Origin: Pullulanibacillus sp. KACC 23026
GTDB taxonomy: Bacteria > Bacillota > Bacilli > Bacillales > Sporolactobacillaceae
Reading direction: 5' to 3'
NCBI RefSeq assembly: GCF_029094525.1
Contig: NZ_CP119107.1
Span: forward strand, 2,728,001 to 2,792,000
DNA: 64,000 bases
Below are positions 25,527 through 35,093 of this stretch, one piece after another. The notes beneath the pieces are model-generated. The model made no database searches. It was given only the letters and a program-made list of their open reading frames with translations, and had not been told where the DNA came from. The translations under genes and the position numbers were made by a program. Each line of letters begins with the position of its first letter. Within the stretch, counting starts at the first letter, position 1.

Positions 25527-26263
25527 GCAAGTCACATCCTTTTCATAAACCTTGCCCCCAGATACTGCGAGCCTTTTATAACTAGTTCCCGTAATTATCT
25601 GCTCCCATTTATTTAGCAGTCGATGAGAAGAACTTTTTTTCAAGCTCTTTGATCAACCGATTTTACTAACAAAATTAATTGCTATTTCACGAACCAAGTT
25701 AAGAGGAGTCTATAAGATTTTTATGATGCAAGTAGCTGTAGGAAAGCTCTCGACTTAACCACCTTCATTTATTATATCAATCTTTATGTTCCATATTTAA
25801 TTATCGAACAATCGTTGCACTATTTTGCTTAGCCTTCTCATTTTAACATTACCCAATCGCAGTTCTAAATAGAGAAGTTCCTGCCGCTTTGATTAACCTC
25901 TTCTAATTCTGGGAGGGCTTTGTTTGTACGCTAGCCTAAACAAAAAGACCACCTAGAATTAAATCCTAGATGGCCTTTTTTTAAGAGTAAAAGCATTTGC
26001 TTAGCTTTAATTTGCGGTGACTATCGAACTTTAGTCTCCATTTCCTTGTGAAATAAATTAATAGGGGTTAACCCATAAAATTTTTTATCCGTGATCCATC
26101 TTGCCTTCCATACTTTTTCCATATATAGTCACCTCTAGTTATAGGGAAACCATAAAACTAATAAACACGAAACAAACAATCTATTGCAGTGATTGATTGC
26201 TACATCTTCCGTTTTTTAGTAACTCTTTATGCTTTTGTCAATCATGTCAACATCAACCTGTCA
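25527..26263. other. Spacer between the exporter locus and the sugar island
   Basis: Contains the expected promoter of the response-regulator operon at about 25,650-25,800, a bidirectional terminator at about 25,943-25,985 (CCACCTAG with CCTAGATGG, flanked by A and T runs) and one small reading frame with a good ribosome binding site (26,021-26,122). Nothing else coding is seen. Confidence 0.6.
26021..26122 (-). pseudogene. 33-codon frame resembling a glycosidase N-terminus
   Basis: It starts at ATG 26122 with AGAGGTG seven bases upstream and encodes MEKVWKARWITDKKFYGLTP followed by INLFHKE. The WKARWI pattern is what one expects near the start of GH78-type rhamnosidase genes (compare WKATWIT in the complete GH78 protein downstream). 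It ends at TAG and then a terminator. It is probably the 5' stub of a deleted glycosidase gene, although a real small protein cannot be excluded. Confidence 0.45.
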
Positions 26264-29176
26264 TTACTCAACCACTATGGATTCTTCCCCCTTATTTAGG
26301 CTATCATTTAATTCTTGTATTAGTTTTTTTATTTGATTCTCTGACAGACTGAATAAGGAGTGATCTAACAAATCAGAAAGCTTATGTTTCTTTAATTGAC
26401 TTAAAATATTACGATCTTCTAAAATTGGTAAATATTTTACCAGTAAATTTCTTTGACCCTCATTGTCAAATAATTCAAGCAGTCTAGTTTCTAATGTCAC
26501 CTTAGCTAATAGTCTATTATGATGTGGATAAATAAATTTATAGGAACCGGAACCTAATTCAAGTAGAAGGCCCTGCTCACTTTCTGTAAAAGGAGCTTCT
26601 CCAATTTCTGCAATTCCCCTGTTGCATTCTATTAAATGTTCGTAAGTGGCAAAAGGTAAAAAAACTTCAGCTGTAGTGTTAGCTGGAAGTTCAATTTCGA
26701 CTGTAATAGTTTCTGTATCCACTTCCCACCCAGACACCACCTTACCATATAGCGAGTAAAAGCTTGCTTTTGCTTTTGTTAACTCTTTATTTCCTAAATG
26801 GGGTGAAATACGAATGCTTTTAAAGCCAGGATCGGCTTCATTAATGTCTAATCCCGCTACACTTCGATACAGCCAATCACCAATAGCTCCGTATGCATAA
26901 TGATTAAATGAGTTCATGTCGTCACTCCAAAAGGATCCATCTAATTTTATTCCATCCCAATGCTCCCAAATTGTTGTTGCGCCTTTGGTTATAGGATAGA
27001 GCCAAGATGGATAGGTCTTTTGAAGAAGCAGCTTTAAAGCTGTCTGATGATAACCATTTTGAGTTAAAGCAAAACAAATATAAGGAGTTCCAACAAATCC
27101 AGTCGTTAAATGATAATCACTTTCTATAACGAGTTCATTTAAATCATGTGCAATTCTTTTCTTAATGTCTCCATCCACTAAATTAAAAACTAGAGGCAGT
27201 ACATGAGCGGTTTGCGTTGGAGCGACCATTCTTCCATTTGGTGAGATAAACTCGTTACTAAAATTTTCCTTGATTTTATTTAATAGCTTACTATAAGTCC
27301 GTACCTCTTCTACTTTATTAAGAACTTCTGCTGCATCTCTGAGAATTCGAGTCGAATAGGCATAGTAAGCTGTAGAAACTAGATCATTAGGCGTTGCACC
27401 AAAATAACTGTTTTCTTTGGCATCAAGTGCAAGCCAATCCCCAAAATGAAAGCCTGTATTCCATAGATATTCATTTTTCCCCTGTTTGCGAATATAGTCT
27501 ACCCATGCCTTCATACTTGGGAATTGTTCTTCTAATAATCTTTTATCTCCATACATCATATAGACCGTCCACGGGCAAATAACTGAAGCATCTCCCCATG
27601 CCGATGAGGAAGCCCCCTCCAAAACATTTGGTATAACAAAAGGGACCCCGCCATCATCAAGTTGATCGGCTTTAAGATCTCGAAGCCATTTTGTAAAGAA
27701 AGGGCCTCCTTGATAATTAAATAAAGCCGTTCTTATAAAGACTTGAGCATCTCCCGTCCAGCCTAAACGTTCATCACGTTGTGGACAATCAGTTGGAACA
27801 TCAACAAAATTACCTCTTTGCCCCCACCTAATATTTTGTTGTAATTGGTTTACTAGTGGGTGAGACGATTCAAAATGCCCAATTTCCTCCATATCAGTAT
27901 GCATCACTTCACCAACGAATTTATCAACCGGTAGTTCTAGTCCCGGATACCCTTCCACCTTTACATATCTGAATCCTTGAAAAGTAAAAAATGGGGCATA
28001 TTCCTCTTTTCCTTTTCCATTGGTAATATACCTTATCGTTTGTTTAGCCGTTCGAAGGTTTCCAAAATAAATAGTCCCTTCCTTATCAAGGATCTCAGCA
28101 TGTTTTAGAACGATTTCGGTCCCTTCAGGTGCTTCAACTTCAAAGCGGATTCTTCCCACCATATTTTGCCCCATATCAATAACCTGGTCTCCATTTGGAG
28201 TCAAGAGAACTCGAACAGGCTTAATTTTTTCTGTTACTCGAACGGGATCATTTTCTTGTGCAATTAAGTGATCGAAAGCAAGATCCAGTGTCGATACACT
28301 CGACCAATCCGAATCATCAAATGAATAAGAGCACCAGCCCTCCTTAATGAGACGTGCATCAAAAGTTTCACCGTGATAAATTTCTGAGTAACGGATTGGA
28401 CCAGTTGAAGCTTTCCAAGAAGAATCTGAAACGATGATTTCTTCTGTTCCATCAACATAATTAAGACAAATTTGTACAAGTGCTGCCCTGCGATTACCAT
28501 AAATATTCCTTTTACCTTCCCAAGCTAGATTTCCCTTATACCAGCCATTTGCTAAAACAATTCCTATACTATTTTGATTTTCCTGGAAGTTGTCCGTTAT
28601 ATCATAAACTTGGTATTGAAGTCTCTTATTATAAGACGTCCAACCTGGTGCTAAGTAGTCATTCCCAACTTTTTCCCCATTTAAGTAAAGTTCATACAAA
28701 CCTAGACATGTCACATAAGCACGGGCGGAAGCAACGGGCTTTTTCAATTCAAAGGGTTTTCTCAAATAAAAGGCTTCTTCCATGTTGGGATCCATTTCTA
28801 ATTCGTTTGGAGTTATCCATGTCGCTTTCCATTCCTCTCGTTCAAAAAAAGCGGTTTCAAAATAATGGATCGTACTCCAATCAGACTCTCTTTCATAATT
28901 ATCTTTGATTTTTACTCGATAAAAATATCTAGTTTGTGAACTTAGTTCAGTTCCATTATAGTCAACCTGTACCGACTGATCTGATTCTAAAAATTGCGAA
29001 TCATAAAAAGGGTTTGTAAAAGAAGCGTTTAATGACACCTGCAATCGATAGGCCGTTTGCTTCGTTCCGCGTTTTTCGGACATCATTTCCCAACTAAACC
29101 GTGGCTTTTTCACGTCAATCCCTATAGGGTTTAGTTTATACTCACACCGTATCCTGCTTATAGTTAAATCAGCCAT
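26264..29176 (-). CDS. GH78 alpha-L-rhamnosidase, cytoplasmic, with helical C-terminal extension
   Basis: This is a 970-residue inverting glycosidase that releases terminal L-rhamnose. Beta-domains at the N-terminus (RIRCEYKLNPIGIDVKKPRF, YRVKIKDNYERESDWS, AYVTCLGLYELYLNGEKVG) precede the six-hairpin barrel. The catalytic region is VPTDCPQRDERLGWTGDAQV (Asp/Asp/Glu triad, Glu as general acid). The base is in ATTIWEHWDGI. There is no signal peptide. About 80 extra residues after the usual C-terminal beta-domain (from LLAKVTLETRLLELF) form charged amphipathic helices not usual in GH78. GAGGAGTTAATGTAA precedes the ATG. It lies 138 bases after a Gfo/Idh/MocA gene and probably shares its transcript. 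Confidence 0.93.
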   Translation of the reverse strand: MADLTISRIRCEYKLNPIGIDVKKPRFSWEMMSEKRGTKQTAYRLQVSLNASFTNPFYDSQFLESDQSVQVDYNGTELSSQTRYFYRVKIKDNYERESDWSTIHYFETAFFEREEWKATWITPNELEMDPNMEEAFYLRKPFELKKPVASARAYVTCLGLYELYLNGEKVGNDYLAPGWTSYNKRLQYQVYDITDNFQENQNSIGIVLANGWYKGNLAWEGKRNIYGNRRAALVQICLNYVDGTEEIIVSDSSWKASTGPIRYSEIYHGETFDARLIKEGWCSYSFDDSDWSSVSTLDLAFDHLIAQENDPVRVTEKIKPVRVLLTPNGDQVIDMGQNMVGRIRFEVEAPEGTEIVLKHAEILDKEGTIYFGNLRTAKQTIRYITNGKGKEEYAPFFTFQGFRYVKVEGYPGLELPVDKFVGEVMHTDMEEIGHFESSHPLVNQLQQNIRWGQRGNFVDVPTDCPQRDERLGWTGDAQVFIRTALFNYQGGPFFTKWLRDLKADQLDDGGVPFVIPNVLEGASSSAWGDASVICPWTVYMMYGDKRLLEEQFPSMKAWVDYIRKQGKNEYLWNTGFHFGDWLALDAKENSYFGATPNDLVSTAYYAYSTRILRDAAEVLNKVEEVRTYSKLLNKIKENFSNEFISPNGRMVAPTQTAHVLPLVFNLVDGDIKKRIAHDLNELVIESDYHLTTGFVGTPYICFALTQNGYHQTALKLLLQKTYPSWLYPITKGATTIWEHWDGIKLDGSFWSDDMNSFNHYAYGAIGDWLYRSVAGLDINEADPGFKSIRISPHLGNKELTKAKASFYSLYGKVVSGWEVDTETITVEIELPANTTAEVFLPFATYEHLIECNRGIAEIGEAPFTESEQGLLLELGSGSYKFIYPHHNRLLAKVTLETRLLELFDNEGQRNLLVKYLPILEDRNILSQLKKHKLSDLLDHSLFSLSENQIKKLIQELNDSLNKGEESIVVE

Positions 29177-29314
29177 TTACATTAACTCCTCTACTAAAAG
29201 TTTTTTCTATTAATCTTTTAAAGCCTAATATTTTATTCAACTAAACATGATTAACAAACACACCTATTTTCACCTCAAAAAAAGAGCATGAGATTGATTG
29301 GAAACTCGGGAAGG

Positions 29315-30319
29315 TTATTTAACTTTTTCAATTTCAATAACAGCCCCATTCTCTTCGTGTGAACGGATCGCTGCCTCTATCACCTGTTGGGCCGCTAAAG
29401 CATCCTTTCCAGATCCTTCAACCTCCTCTGGGGAGACCCCCTCCTTAATTTGTTGGATAAAATGATTAATTCGATTTTTAAATGTATCATTAAATCCATC
29501 CATACCGGTCAATATTGAATTTCTAACTCCTTTAATTTCTTCACTACCATGAGGATACATGGTGATAGTCTCAAAAACATTATCGATTACAAATCTCCCC
29601 TTATTTCCTCCAACTTCACAATACTCAATGGGATGACCATTATACATATCATAACTTCCCATTAGGTGACCAACAGCTCCCGACTCAAATTCGAGATTAA
29701 TAGAAGCAGTAGACCAAACGGATCTTCCAGGTGCTCGCGTCATAAAGGCTTGAACTCGTCGTACATCTCCGCAAAAATAGCGCATAACATCAACGGAATG
29801 TGGGTGAAGCGCTCTTAAATGAATCCAAGGTGTCGACTCATTCGGATTTCCAATTGTTAATTTCATGTTCATAAAGAGCGGTGTTCCAAGTTCTCCATTA
29901 TTAATCCATTCTTTACCTTTATAAGCTACCGGTACAAAACGATGATTTAGATTACAAGCCAATCGCACCTTTTTTTCTTTTGCATATTGGATCATTTCTG
30001 TTGCTTCAGTTAATTGATTGGACAATGGTTTTTCCACTAATACGTCTTTTCCTGCTCGAATAGCCATCATGGCAGGTTCAAAATGATGAGACCCATTTTC
30101 TACCCCGCCTGTTGCTATACTTATGACGTCAATTTCTTCTTTTTCAAGCATCACAGGGAGACTATCGTATGTCTTCACCCCTAGATCTTTTCCTACCGAC
30201 TCGACAAGTGCTTGATTTAAATCACAAATGGCAACGAGTTCGACATTTTGGTTTTGCTGATAGGCTTGACAATGAATTTGGCCAATATGATTAACTCCTA
30301 CTACGGCAGCCTTTATCAT
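29315..30319 (-). CDS. Gfo/Idh/MocA-family oxidoreductase
   Basis: This is a 334-residue NAD(P)-dependent sugar dehydrogenase. The Rossmann domain is KAAVVGVNHIGQIHCQAY, then the family signature DVLVEKPLSN. The C-terminal alpha/beta domain includes HPHSVDVMRYFCGDVRRVQA, whose His and Asp sit at the usual catalytic position. It shares its domain plan and many motifs (MTIGNPNES/WIHLRALHPHS-type, DAL..Q..IEAAI) with the paralogue at 32,667-33,689. Possible roles are oxidation of C1 or C3 of a sugar or of an aldonate. It is separated from the upstream sulfatase-like gene by a strong terminator and so heads a transcript with the rhamnosidase gene. Confidence 0.9.
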   Translation of the reverse strand: MIKAAVVGVNHIGQIHCQAYQQNQNVELVAICDLNQALVESVGKDLGVKTYDSLPVMLEKEEIDVISIATGGVENGSHHFEPAMMAIRAGKDVLVEKPLSNQLTEATEMIQYAKEKKVRLACNLNHRFVPVAYKGKEWINNGELGTPLFMNMKLTIGNPNESTPWIHLRALHPHSVDVMRYFCGDVRRVQAFMTRAPGRSVWSTASINLEFESGAVGHLMGSYDMYNGHPIEYCEVGGNKGRFVIDNVFETITMYPHGSEEIKGVRNSILTGMDGFNDTFKNRINHFIQQIKEGVSPEEVEGSGKDALAAQQVIEAAIRSHEENGAVIEIEKVK

Positions 30320-30409
30320 TCTACAACATCCTTCCCTGTTTAACTCTTTCGAAAAGTCCCTTTAAAGGAAAACCCCACACAAGTGCTTATCACTTCATTC
30401 AACCTATAT

Positions 30410-30437
30410 AAAAAAAGGGGGAAACTTCCCCCTCATT
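30410..30437 (-). terminator. Strong rho-independent terminator
   Basis: GGGGGAA (30417-30423) pairs with TTCCCCC (30426-30432). On the minus strand it is followed by seven T residues. It ends the sulfatase-like/isomerase/dehydrogenase transcript. Confidence 0.9.
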
Positions 30438-30446
30438 TTTTAAAAC

Positions 30447-31835
30447 TTATTTTTTGACCTTGGCCTGTAGTCTAGCGGCGTTATTAATCGATCCTATATA
30501 CAATGAATCATAGGCTTCTTGTGAGGATTCAAAAGGGCCTCGGTCTAGTCCATGCCAATTAAGATTGGTATACATTGGGTTTTGACGCCCTGTCACCTGT
30601 TCTCTTTTGGCAATATGGTTTTCCATTCTGGCCGTCAACAACTCGACCATTTCAGGTTCTTCACTTGCCACATTGTGTTCTTCTTTTGGATCCTTAATTA
30701 GATTGTACAGTTCCACCTCTGGCTTAAAATGAAAATCCGGTTCTAAAGCCCGTATCAGTTTCCATTCAGGTGTTCTCCAACCATGTTTACGCATCCATGT
30801 ACATTCCGTCATGTAAAACTCTGGTTCTTGATTAAATCCGTCTTCCTGATTAATTACCTGAACAAGGTTCCTCCCATCAAAACAAATATCTGTTTCGACT
30901 CCGAGAATACTTAGAATTGTGGGCATCACATCTTTGATTTGGGTGGTATCGGATATCCTTTTCCCCGCAGGCAATTTACCCGGGTAACGCAAAATCAAAG
31001 GAACAACAAGTGTACATTCATATAACCCATGGTGATCATACCAACAATCATGTTCATTCAATGTCTCACCGTGATCCGAGGTGACAATAACCAACGTTTC
31101 ATCTTTAATCCCTAATTCGTCGATCGATGTAAAAATAGATTGAATGCAAGCATCCATATATGCCACCGCGCCATCATATTGAGCGTTAACGTAATTGGCA
31201 TCCGTACAGCCTTCAGGAATCCAAGATTTTAGGAAATCCGCAAAAGGTTTAAAATTATACATCTCTTTTAATGACTCATTATCTGAATCAAACTCATCCC
31301 CTTCGTAAAACATCCGCTCAAAAGGTGCAGGCGGCAGATAAGGTGAGTGGGGATCCATGTGTCTTAAGAATAGAAAGAAAGGTTGATCTTCATTTGCTAA
31401 CCTCTTTAGTTCAGGAATGGCGACCTCATTAATATGATCCGCTTTTGCTGCACGACCCGTTTCGTCTGGCTCCCAAGCTTCGTAATCTAAGTAATTTTGA
31501 AATCCCCTAGAAGAAGGGTTCCCTGTAAATCCAATACAACTCGTGGCATAACCCGCTTCACCTAATACTTCTGCTAAGGTTTTATTATGCTCTCCCAAGT
31601 TTCCTGAGTGTCTCAAAGCCACGACATCTGTTCCAAAACAATCCATACCTGTTAACATAGACGCGTAGCCTGGCGTCGTTGGTATATTAGGACTAAAGTG
31701 ATTTTCAAACAAGACGCCCTCTTCTGCAAATTTACTAATATGAGGAGTTGTTAGACGCTCATAACCATATGCACTCATGCGGTCACGCCTTAAGCTGTCA
31801 ATTCCAAGAAGAATTACATTCGGTTGGTTTCCCAT
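30447..31835 (-). CDS. Sulfatase-superfamily hydrolase with Thr at the nucleophile position (A)
   Basis: This is a 462-residue member of the alkaline-phosphatase/sulfatase superfamily. Metal-binding landmarks are present: LLGIDSLRRDRM at the N-terminus, FLRHMDPHSPYLPP in the middle, and VIVTSDHGETLNEH and DHHGLYE near residues 250-270. The core that in sulfatases reads Cys/Ser-x-Pro-x-Arg reads Thr53-Thr-Pro-Gly-Tyr57 here, in PTTPGYASMLTG. Formylglycine cannot form from Thr, and the Arg is lost. It may be a phosphodiesterase, phosphonate hydrolase or a Thr-type sulfatase. No signal peptide is seen, so it is cytoplasmic. It lies 25 bases after the isomerase gene in one operon. Confidence 0.85.
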   Translation of the reverse strand: MGNQPNVILLGIDSLRRDRMSAYGYERLTTPHISKFAEEGVLFENHFSPNIPTTPGYASMLTGMDCFGTDVVALRHSGNLGEHNKTLAEVLGEAGYATSCIGFTGNPSSRGFQNYLDYEAWEPDETGRAAKADHINEVAIPELKRLANEDQPFFLFLRHMDPHSPYLPPAPFERMFYEGDEFDSDNESLKEMYNFKPFADFLKSWIPEGCTDANYVNAQYDGAVAYMDACIQSIFTSIDELGIKDETLVIVTSDHGETLNEHDCWYDHHGLYECTLVVPLILRYPGKLPAGKRISDTTQIKDVMPTILSILGVETDICFDGRNLVQVINQEDGFNQEPEFYMTECTWMRKHGWRTPEWKLIRALEPDFHFKPEVELYNLIKDPKEEHNVASEEPEMVELLTARMENHIAKREQVTGRQNPMYTNLNWHGLDRGPFESSQEAYDSLYIGSINNAARLQAKVKK

Positions 31836-31860
31836 TGCTAAACATCCTTTCTCTTATCGG

Positions 31861-32661
31861 TTACCTTGCATCGAGGGCTTTTAAACAGGCATTTAAATAC
31901 CCATAACTTTCTGCAGCAATTATGGATACTTCTGCTAAAGAATGATTATTTGCTCCAATTACTTCTAAACAAACAGGACCAGAATAATTTCCCTCAACCA
32001 TTGCCTGACAATATGCAAACAAATTGATGTCACCACGGCCACAAGCTTGATTCTGAATCTCGCCAGGTCCTTTTGTTCGACCTTTACAATCTCTAATATG
32101 AATGTGCTTAACTCGGTTTAAAATTTTCGGTAATGCTGATTCTGGATCCTCATTGCTCCGATAGATATGACTTGGATCCATGTCAACTCCAAAAGCAGGT
32201 GATGAGATTCGATTCATTGCCTGTAAAGTCGTTGCTGTGTTATGAATCGCATTTCCAAAATGAGCTTTAACACAAAGAGTAACACCATAACTCTCTGCTT
32301 TTTTAGCTAAGTGATGAAGAGTTTCAATGGAGTGATTCAAATCCTCTTCAACACCGGATTTTCCACCTGGTCCAACATTAATTACTGGAATCCCTAATTC
32401 GGCACCTGCTTCAAAAGCTTTTGTTAAACGATCTTCATCTAGAGAAGCTACTTCCATTGATAAAAACGCTAGCCCAGTTTCATCCCTAATAGCTCTTAAT
32501 TCACTCACCTGTCTTTTCCAATTATCCAGTACTAAATGTTCACACATTCCTTTAATGGCTGCTATTTCAACACCATCATAACCACATAACGCGATGTGTT
32601 TAGCAGCTGTTGCAAAATCAAAGTCACGAAACAAAACAGAATTAGCACCAAGCTTAATCAT
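31861..32661 (-). CDS. Sugar phosphate isomerase/epimerase-family TIM-barrel protein
   Basis: This is a 266-residue TIM barrel of the xylose-isomerase-like/AP-endonuclease-2 superfamily. Metal-ligand positions appear as LSMEVASLDE, VKAHFGNAIHNT, FGVDMDPSHIYRSNEDP (Asp/His) and KHIHIRDCKG, ending with GPVCLEVIGANNHSL (Glu). Members isomerise or epimerise free sugars and inositols. A subset catalyses beta-elimination of 3-keto-glycosides in partnership with Gfo/Idh/MocA dehydrogenases. It lies five bases after one such dehydrogenase, so a joint reaction is likely. The exact substrate is not readable from the sequence. Confidence 0.87.
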   Translation of the reverse strand: MIKLGANSVLFRDFDFATAAKHIALCGYDGVEIAAIKGMCEHLVLDNWKRQVSELRAIRDETGLAFLSMEVASLDEDRLTKAFEAGAELGIPVINVGPGGKSGVEEDLNHSIETLHHLAKKAESYGVTLCVKAHFGNAIHNTATTLQAMNRISSPAFGVDMDPSHIYRSNEDPESALPKILNRVKHIHIRDCKGRTKGPGEIQNQACGRGDINLFAYCQAMVEGNYSGPVCLEVIGANNHSLAEVSIIAAESYGYLNACLKALDAR

Positions 32662-32666
32662 TCCTT

Positions 32667-33689
32667 TTAAGCCCCCTCAGTTTTAGGTAAAATAGAGTTT
32701 GATAGCTCTACAATTTTTCCGGTTTCCCAAGATTCAATAGCGGCCTCAATAATGTTTTGAACTTTTAAGGCATCAGCCCCCGAACCATTAACTTCTTTAT
32801 AATTAACACCGTCTCTTATCTGATCGACAAAAGAAGAAATTCGACTCTTAAAAGTTTCATTAAACGATCTCATGCCACCAAGGTAGTAGTAACTTTCTGT
32901 TTCAATACTGTGTCTTGGGTAAAAGGTAAGTTGTTCACACGCATCCTCGATTACAAACCGTCCTTTTGAACCGACAACCTCACATCGTTCCAAACCGTAG
33001 CTCGCACCAGCATCATAACTGCCCACAAGATTTCCAATGACACCGTTTTCAAACTCAAGCAGCACTTGAGTGTTAGACCAGATAGAACGTCCTTCCCCTT
33101 TCATCATAAAGGCGGCGACTCTTTTGACATCACCGCAAAAGTATCTCATGACATCAAAGGAATGCGGGTGTAGAGCTCGCAGATGAAACCATGGAGATGA
33201 TTCAACTGGATTATTAATCCACATTCTCATGTTAATCATATGAAGTTTACCTAACCGACCTTGGTCAACCCACTTTCTTGCTTCCAAAGCTGCCGGTGTA
33301 AAACGATGATTGAGATTTATTCCATAGGGAACTCTATTCCTTTCTGCAAGTTCAACCATCTGTTTTCCTTGTTTGATAGTATTTGAAATCGGCTTCTCCC
33401 CTAAAACAGGAATACCTGCTTTCAATAATTGCATTGTCGGTTCATAATGCTCGCTTCCGTTTTCTTCTCCCTTTGTACAAACGCTTACAAGATCTAGTTC
33501 TATTCCACTATTGAGCATTTCTTCAACATTATAAAATGGTTTTCCGCCAAATTTTTCGGCTGCAGCCAATGCTTTTTCTTGAACAAGATCACAGACCGCC
33601 ACAATCTCAGTTTCTGGATTTTCTTTATATACTGATGCGTGAATACTTCCAATATTCCCCACACCTACAATTCCTACTTTAAGTACCAT
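32667..33689 (-). CDS. Gfo/Idh/MocA-family oxidoreductase (paralogue)
   Basis: This is a 340-residue NAD(P)-dependent oxidoreductase with Rossmann motif KVGIVGVGNIGSIHASVY, signature VLGEKPISNT and catalytic region LRALHPHSFDVMRYFCGDVK. It is clearly a paralogue of the 29,315-30,319 protein, sharing for example LRALHPHS and CGDV.RV.AFM. I place the start at ATG 33689, preceded by GAGAGGAGTTAG. The ATG at 33731 has no ribosome binding site and would add 14 atypical residues. It is first gene of the dehydrogenase-isomerase-sulfatase-like operon, with a five-base gap to the isomerase. Confidence 0.9.
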   Translation of the reverse strand: MVLKVGIVGVGNIGSIHASVYKENPETEIVAVCDLVQEKALAAAEKFGGKPFYNVEEMLNSGIELDLVSVCTKGEENGSEHYEPTMQLLKAGIPVLGEKPISNTIKQGKQMVELAERNRVPYGINLNHRFTPAALEARKWVDQGRLGKLHMINMRMWINNPVESSPWFHLRALHPHSFDVMRYFCGDVKRVAAFMMKGEGRSIWSNTQVLLEFENGVIGNLVGSYDAGASYGLERCEVVGSKGRFVIEDACEQLTFYPRHSIETESYYYLGGMRSFNETFKSRISSFVDQIRDGVNYKEVNGSGADALKVQNIIEAAIESWETGKIVELSNSILPKTEGA

Positions 33690-34026
33690 CTTTCTAACTC
33701 CTCTCAGTCTATTAAAAGACTTTAATGTCATTGGAAACCCTAGTTATTAAAGTCTAGGAATTCATTTTGGAAGACAGGCTGACCCTTTATATTTCCCATA
33801 TGAACCATTTTTAAGAACAGACCCATTTATGGGCTTAGTCCAAAATAAAGATCTTAATTCCACTTCACCTACAACTCTTCATCTCTTCTCAAGTCTTTAC
33901 ATCACCCTTCTTTAGAGAACTCTAAACGCTTAATCAATCTATACTTATATTGTAAAAGTTAAACGTTCAGAAATCATAGCTTATTCAGCCATCTTAATTG
34001 TGTATTTCGCCTTTGATAGGGTCATT
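33690..34026. other. Promoter-bearing spacer upstream of the dehydrogenase operon
   Basis: 337 bases without a gene. It must contain the promoter for the 33,689 operon and the 3' end of the AraC gene. I see no convincing operator. The spacer is AT-rich. Confidence 0.5.
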
Positions 34027-34923
34027 TTAATAACTCATCATTTTCTGTCTGTACTTCCCTGGTGAACACCCTATGTTTCTACTGAATAATCTTGAAAAGA
34101 AGGCCGGATCATCATACCCTACTTTAAAGGCAATGTTTATAATTTTTTCATCTGTATTTTCCAATAAATACTTGGCTCGTTCAATTCGAATCTTATGTAC
34201 CATTTCTAAGACTGTTAAGCCTGTTTCTTGTTTGAAAAGTCGATTTAGATGTCTTGTGCTAATTGCAAATGAATCACATAGTTCAGAGGCGGATATTTTT
34301 GTGTCATAATGTCTTTCCAAATAGCCACAGATTCTTTTTATTAGAACCTTTTGTTCATTACATTGATAACTTTTAAGATTTCGGTTGGAAAGCGTCTCCT
34401 TAAAAATTCTCGATAATAAGATTAATAACTCAATCATTTTTAACCGAATTAAGGTTTGAGAATCAGGACGAAAAGAGTTACATTCTACAATCATGCCTTC
34501 TAATAGAGATTGAACAGCATAAGAATCCTGAACAGTTAGATTAAGATGGTTATGGAACCGTTCATTATGATCTAAAAAAGGATGTATATAGAAAAAATCC
34601 ATGGAATCTGATATGCCTAATCCTTTTAATAAGGCATTATCTATTAGATTCGGTAAAAAGAGGCAATTAATGATTTCTAAATTGGTCTCTGGAGGGATAT
34701 AGAACGTATGCTCTTCACCTGGATTGATCATAAAAACATCTGATTGTTTTAATCTGTAACGTTCTCCTTTAAAAAAATGTTCACTTTCACCGTTTACCAC
34801 ATAGACCAATTCCACAAAATCATGCTTATGAACAGGTGGTGAATTCTCATTATCGTGAACCCAACGATTTATATAAAATGGAAATTTTTCTTTCATGAAT
34901 TCTTTACTAGTATACGTAATCAT
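34027..34923 (-). CDS. AraC-family regulator with N-terminal cupin
   Basis: This is a 298-residue regulator. The N-terminal cupin (HKHDFVELVYVVNGESEHFF, FMINPGEEHTFYIPP) would bind a sugar ligand, as in RhaS/RhaR or MsmR. The C-terminal about 100 residues contain two helix-turn-helix motifs (ISASELCDSFAISTRHLNRLFKQ and IINIAFKVGYDDPAFFSRLF), with the terminal GCSPGKYR motif. It lies between the ABC importer and the dehydrogenase operon and is the likely activator of sub-locus A. The ligand may be rhamnose, its oligosaccharide, or another imported sugar. Confidence 0.9.
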   Translation of the reverse strand: MITYTSKEFMKEKFPFYINRWVHDNENSPPVHKHDFVELVYVVNGESEHFFKGERYRLKQSDVFMINPGEEHTFYIPPETNLEIINCLFLPNLIDNALLKGLGISDSMDFFYIHPFLDHNERFHNHLNLTVQDSYAVQSLLEGMIVECNSFRPDSQTLIRLKMIELLILLSRIFKETLSNRNLKSYQCNEQKVLIKRICGYLERHYDTKISASELCDSFAISTRHLNRLFKQETGLTVLEMVHKIRIERAKYLLENTDEKIINIAFKVGYDDPAFFSRLFSRNIGCSPGKYRQKMMSY

Positions 34924-34981
34924 TTTTTATTCTCCCTTCACCAACCAGTATAAGTGAATAGGTAATTAAATAAGATCACCA

Positions 34982-35018
34982 CTCCATTCATCCATCAAAA
35001 AACAATAAATGAATGGAG
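34982..35018 (-). terminator. Hairpin after the ABC permease gene
   Basis: CTCCATTCAT (34982-34991) pairs perfectly with ATGAATGGAG (35009-35018). There is no strong T run, so it may be a 3' stabiliser or a weak terminator of the importer transcript. Confidence 0.5.
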
Positions 35019-35093
35019 AGGATATAAGTTTTTTGTGAAGGCTTATTGGCAATATGTTTACACTCTGAATGTAGACTTAATTATAAACACCTC

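Noticed and set aside
24855-25643. Longer response regulator starting at ATG 25643
   Set aside because: The 39 extra residues are atypical, while a near-perfect Shine-Dalgarno sits ahead of the TTG at 25526.
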